A stretch of DNA of 8,800 nt, from assembly GCA_021779695.1 (NCBI GenBank), contig JAJYAE010000183.1:1-8800 (forward strand). Reading direction: 5' to 3'. Origin of the DNA: Acidobacteriota bacterium (GTDB lineage Bacteria > Acidobacteriota > Terriglobia > Terriglobales > Acidobacteriaceae). Every line of letters begins with the position of its first letter. Position 1 is the first letter of the stretch. Both the position numbers and the translations under genes were made by a program. Below are positions 6,881 to 8,800 of this stretch, one piece after another. The notes below the pieces were generated by a model. The model made no database searches. It saw only the letters and a list, made by a program, of their open reading frames with translations, and was not told the origin of the DNA.

Positions 6881-6946
6881 TCTCCCGATTTGTAGCGCGA
6901 TAGTTCAATCTGCGGAACAATTATTTGCATCTCAAGATTCGGGAGG
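6881..6946 (+). promoter_or_regulatory. Possible Shine-Dalgarno-masking inverted repeat upstream of the 6958 gene
   Basis: CTCCCGA (6882-6888) is perfectly complementary to TCGGGAG (6939-6945), whose end is part of the ribosome binding site GGGAGGAGGA (6941-6950) of the next gene; a T-G wobble at 6881/6946 extends the pairing. The 50-base loop is AT-rich. If transcription starts upstream of 6881, the leader could hide its ribosome binding site. I could not place a promoter, so it may be an operator or chance. Confidence 0.3.
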
Positions 6947-6957
6947 AGGAAACCAGT

Positions 6958-7371
6958 ATGACAGGGTATGAAGAACCGGTGCCCTCAGGATCCGAATCCC
7001 GGTCGACGCGAGGCAGGCTCTCCTGGATTGAACTTTGCGGAACGGTGCGCGGGCTTGTTGTGCAAGCGAATCGGGAGGCGGGAGAAACAGTTATTTGCGA
7101 CGATTTGACAGCTCCGGCTACTGAGCTCGTGATTTATCTGCTGGACGGTCACGGCTTCAAGCTTCAATTCGATGCGGAACAGAACCGGGTGATTTGCGAC
7201 TTCCCCCTCTCGCCGCAATTCAATCGCATGCTTGAGCTTTCTGCCAATGCCGAGACCAAGAAAGGCAAAGCCGTTTGGACTGATCTTCGGACCGGGGTGG
7301 CAGCGAGCCATGACGAGGTCGCAGGGGATCTGGTCAGGAATCTTCTCATCATGACGAGTGATACGGAATGA
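6958..7371 (+). CDS. Hypothetical protein, 137 residues
   Basis: I do not recognise this protein. The start at 6958 is well supported: GGGAGGAGGA ends seven bases before the ATG; a TTG at 6925 in the same frame has no such signal. It has no signal peptide or membrane helix and is probably cytoplasmic. Residues 1-20 are polar and disordered-looking. Residues 21-98 look like a mixed alpha/beta fold, with a helix around 24-42 and beta-like stretches ETVICDD, ATELVIYLLD, FKLQFDAEQ and RVICDFPL. The rest (99-137) is acidic and ends in a helix. There are three cysteines (residues 27, 47 and 75). The coding sequence is less GC-rich and uses att/gat/ttt codons more than hemL or panB, which may indicate different origin or expression. 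It stands alone between a divergent and a downstream gene. Confidence 0.75.
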   Translation: MTGYEEPVPSGSESRSTRGRLSWIELCGTVRGLVVQANREAGETVICDDLTAPATELVIYLLDGHGFKLQFDAEQNRVICDFPLSPQFNRMLELSANAETKKGKAVWTDLRTGVAASHDEVAGDLVRNLLIMTSDTE

Positions 7372-7379
7372 TGGAAAGT

Positions 7380-7407
7380 CGCCCGGAAGGGAAGACGGGC
7401 GTATACT
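7380..7407 (+). promoter_or_regulatory. Candidate panB promoter: TATACT -10 with adjoining inverted repeat
   Basis: TATACT (7402-7407) fits a -10 element; transcription would start near 7414 and give a leader of about 46 bases before panB. Directly upstream, CGCCCG (7380-7385) and CGGGCG (7396-7401) form a perfect 6-base inverted repeat with a 10-base loop, filling the space where the -35 and spacer would lie. It could be an operator, or a weak terminator stem for the preceding gene, though it lacks a T-run. The -35 itself (TCGCCC) is poor. Confidence 0.4.
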
Positions 7408-7459
7408 CACAGGTGTTCGGGTCGCATCCTGGGTGAACGGAGCGGCACTGGAGACGACA

Positions 7460-8389
7460 ATGAGCCTGACAAGCTTCCCCGGCGGTGGAGAGCCTTCCAC
7501 CGGAACTACTCTGACAAAAGTGACGATGCCTGCGCTGGCCGAGATGAAACGGCAGGGCAAGGTGATCAGCGCGCTGACGGCGTATGACTACGCGACCTCG
7601 CGGCTGGTGGACGAGGCCGGGATCGACGTGATTCTCGTGGGCGATTCGTTGGCGATGGTGGTGATGGGCCATGAGAATACCCTGGCGGTAACGGTGGACG
7701 AGATGCTGCACCACACGCGGGCGGTGCGGCGGGCGGTGCGGCGCGCGCTGGTGGTGGCGGATATGCCGTTTGGAAGTTACCACGGCACGGTGGCCGAGGG
7801 TGTGGCGAATGCAGTGCGCTTTCTCAAAGAGGCAGGCGCGGAAGCGGTGAAGATTGAAGGCCCGCGCGTGGAGCTGGTGCGGGCGTTGACGGCGGCGGAA
7901 ATTCCCGTGGTGGGTCACCTGGGACTGACGCCGCAGAGCGTGCACCGGATGGGCGGCTATCGCGTGCAGGCGCGGACGGAAGAGACGGTAAGGCAACTGC
8001 GCGCGGATGCGCAGGCGCTGGCCGAGGCGGGCGCGGGCGCGATGGTGCTGGAAGGCGTGCCGCGTGAAGTGGCGGCGGCGATTACGGCGGAGCTGGCGAT
8101 TCCGACGATCGGGATTGGCGCGGGGCCGGAGTGCGATGGGCAGATTCTGGTCTTTCACGACATGGTGAACCTGACGTTTGCGCCGGCGGCGAAGTTTGTG
8201 CGGCGATATGCGGATGCGGCGGCGCTGCTGCGCGGTGCGGTGGAGCACTATAAGGACGACGTGGAGCGGCGCGCGTTTCCGTCCGATGAGGAGAGTTATC
8301 ACTTGCCCAAGCCAGCGCGGAGCGCGCTGGATGAGAAGCCTGACGCGAAGCCGCGCGCGGCAAAGGTGCATGCGCTGAGGAAGGCCTGA
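7460..8389 (+). CDS. panB: 3-methyl-2-oxobutanoate hydroxymethyltransferase (ketopantoate hydroxymethyltransferase)
   Basis: A 309-residue cytoplasmic enzyme that adds a hydroxymethyl group from 5,10-methylenetetrahydrofolate to 3-methyl-2-oxobutanoate, giving ketopantoate, the first committed step to pantothenate and coenzyme A. Family motifs are TAYDY (40-44), V-G-D-S (D62, metal), ADMPFGSY (D101, metal), VKIEG (E133, metal), GHLGLTPQS (152-160), LEGVP (E198, catalytic base) and IGIGAG (217-222). GGAG lies six bases before the ATG at 7460, which decides the start; the frame is open further upstream, to 7358, without support. It is longer than the roughly 265-residue E. coli enzyme because of a 20-30-residue N-terminal lead and a basic tail from about residue 282 (rich in Lys, Ala and Pro). 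Its stop codon overlaps the panC start (TGATG), so the two are translationally coupled. Confidence 0.97.
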   Translation: MSLTSFPGGGEPSTGTTLTKVTMPALAEMKRQGKVISALTAYDYATSRLVDEAGIDVILVGDSLAMVVMGHENTLAVTVDEMLHHTRAVRRAVRRALVVADMPFGSYHGTVAEGVANAVRFLKEAGAEAVKIEGPRVELVRALTAAEIPVVGHLGLTPQSVHRMGGYRVQARTEETVRQLRADAQALAEAGAGAMVLEGVPREVAAAITAELAIPTIGIGAGPECDGQILVFHDMVNLTFAPAAKFVRRYADAAALLRGAVEHYKDDVERRAFPSDEESYHLPKPARSALDEKPDAKPRAAKVHALRKA

Positions 8390-8800
8390 TGGAGATTGTG
8401 CGCACGGTGGAGGCGCTGCGGGCGTGGTCGCGGGCGATCCGGATGCAGGATGAGACGGTAGGGCTGGTGCCGACGATGGGCGCGCTGCACGCGGGGCATG
8501 CGTCGCTGATTCGCGCAGCGGCGGAGCAGTGCGGACACGCGGTGGTGACGATCTTTGTGAATCCGACGCAGTTTGGGCCGCATGAGGATCTTGACCGCTA
8601 TCCGCGGACGTTTGAGGCGGACTGCATGTTGGCGGAGCGCGAGGGGGCGCGGGTGGTGTTTGCGCCGCCGGTGGAGGAGATGTATCCGGCGGGCGCGGCA
8701 ACGTTTGTGGACGTGGAGGGGCTGAGCGCGCGGCTGGACGGCGCGTCTCGGCCGGGGCACTTCCGCGGCGTGGCGACTGTGGTGACGAAGCTGCTGATTA
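8389..8800 (+). CDS. panC: Pantothenate synthetase (pantoate--beta-alanine ligase), N-terminal half
   Basis: The first 137 residues of a protein normally about 280 long; the rest lies beyond the window. It joins pantoate and beta-alanine with ATP to give pantothenate, through a pantoyl-adenylate intermediate, in the cytoplasm. The class-I-tRNA-synthetase-like nucleotide fold shows PTMGALHAGH (28-37; H34 and H37 of the HIGH-like motif), VNPTQFGPHEDLDRYPR (57-73) and the flexible active-site loop G-x-S-R-P-G-H-F-R-G-V (118-128). The start ATG at 8389 shares its first base with the final A of the panB stop codon and has no separate strong ribosome binding site, so translation probably depends on panB. 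The reading frame is intact to the edge. Confidence 0.97.
   Translation, partial: MEIVRTVEALRAWSRAIRMQDETVGLVPTMGALHAGHASLIRAAAEQCGHAVVTIFVNPTQFGPHEDLDRYPRTFEADCMLAEREGARVVFAPPVEEMYPAGAATFVDVEGLSARLDGASRPGHFRGVATVVTKLLI

Noticed and set aside
7349..8701. Long minus-strand open frame (450 codons) opposite panB and panC
   Set aside because: Both plus-strand genes carry full sets of catalytic motifs; the antisense translation is Arg/His-rich with no recognisable fold.

Overview
The window is GC-rich, gene-dense bacterial chromosome with G-heavy coding strands. The gene content suggests a member of the Acidobacteriota (Acidobacteriaceae/Terriglobia type). That placement rests on protein style and gene pairings recognised by eye, not on a database search. 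I see no rRNA, tRNA, CRISPR array, insertion sequence or phage gene. I did not find a convincing new multi-gene defence or biosynthetic system; the least explained parts are the membrane-protein cluster at the left end and the orphan gene at 6958.

Layout. (1) 1-853, plus strand: the C-terminal end of a small XRE/Cro-type regulator overlaps (ATGA) the first of three consecutive small proteins, each with two predicted membrane helices, which look like diverged paralogues. (2) 887-2770, minus strand: an OprB-type carbohydrate porin is followed by a DCC-family (DUF393) thiol-disulfide oxidoreductase-like protein. (3) 3018-3908, plus strand: a LysR-type regulator is divergent from the porin, with 247 bases between them that should hold both promoters and the operators. 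(4) 4004-6032, plus strand: hemL (glutamate-1-semialdehyde aminomutase, tetrapyrrole synthesis) is followed four bases later by a six-helix ferric-reductase/MsrQ-like haem membrane protein, so a haem-synthesis enzyme and a likely haem-binding protein share an operon. (5) 6010-6747, minus strand: a membrane-anchored polysaccharide deacetylase overlaps the ferric-reductase-like gene tail to tail by 23 bases. (6) 6958-7371, plus strand: a 137-residue protein of unknown function has a strong ribosome binding site that could be masked by an upstream complementary sequence. (7) 7460-8800, plus strand: panB and panC (pantothenate synthesis, leading to coenzyme A) overlap by one base; panC runs off the right edge.

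Two of the plus-strand units, hemL and panBC, are preceded by an identical TATACT hexamer that fits a sigma-70-type -10 element. In front of hemL it lies so close to the ATG that the message could be almost leaderless. Around panB it adjoins a perfect 6-bp inverted repeat. Apart from hemL with its partner and panBC, the window looks like a series of independent transcription units rather than one pathway.
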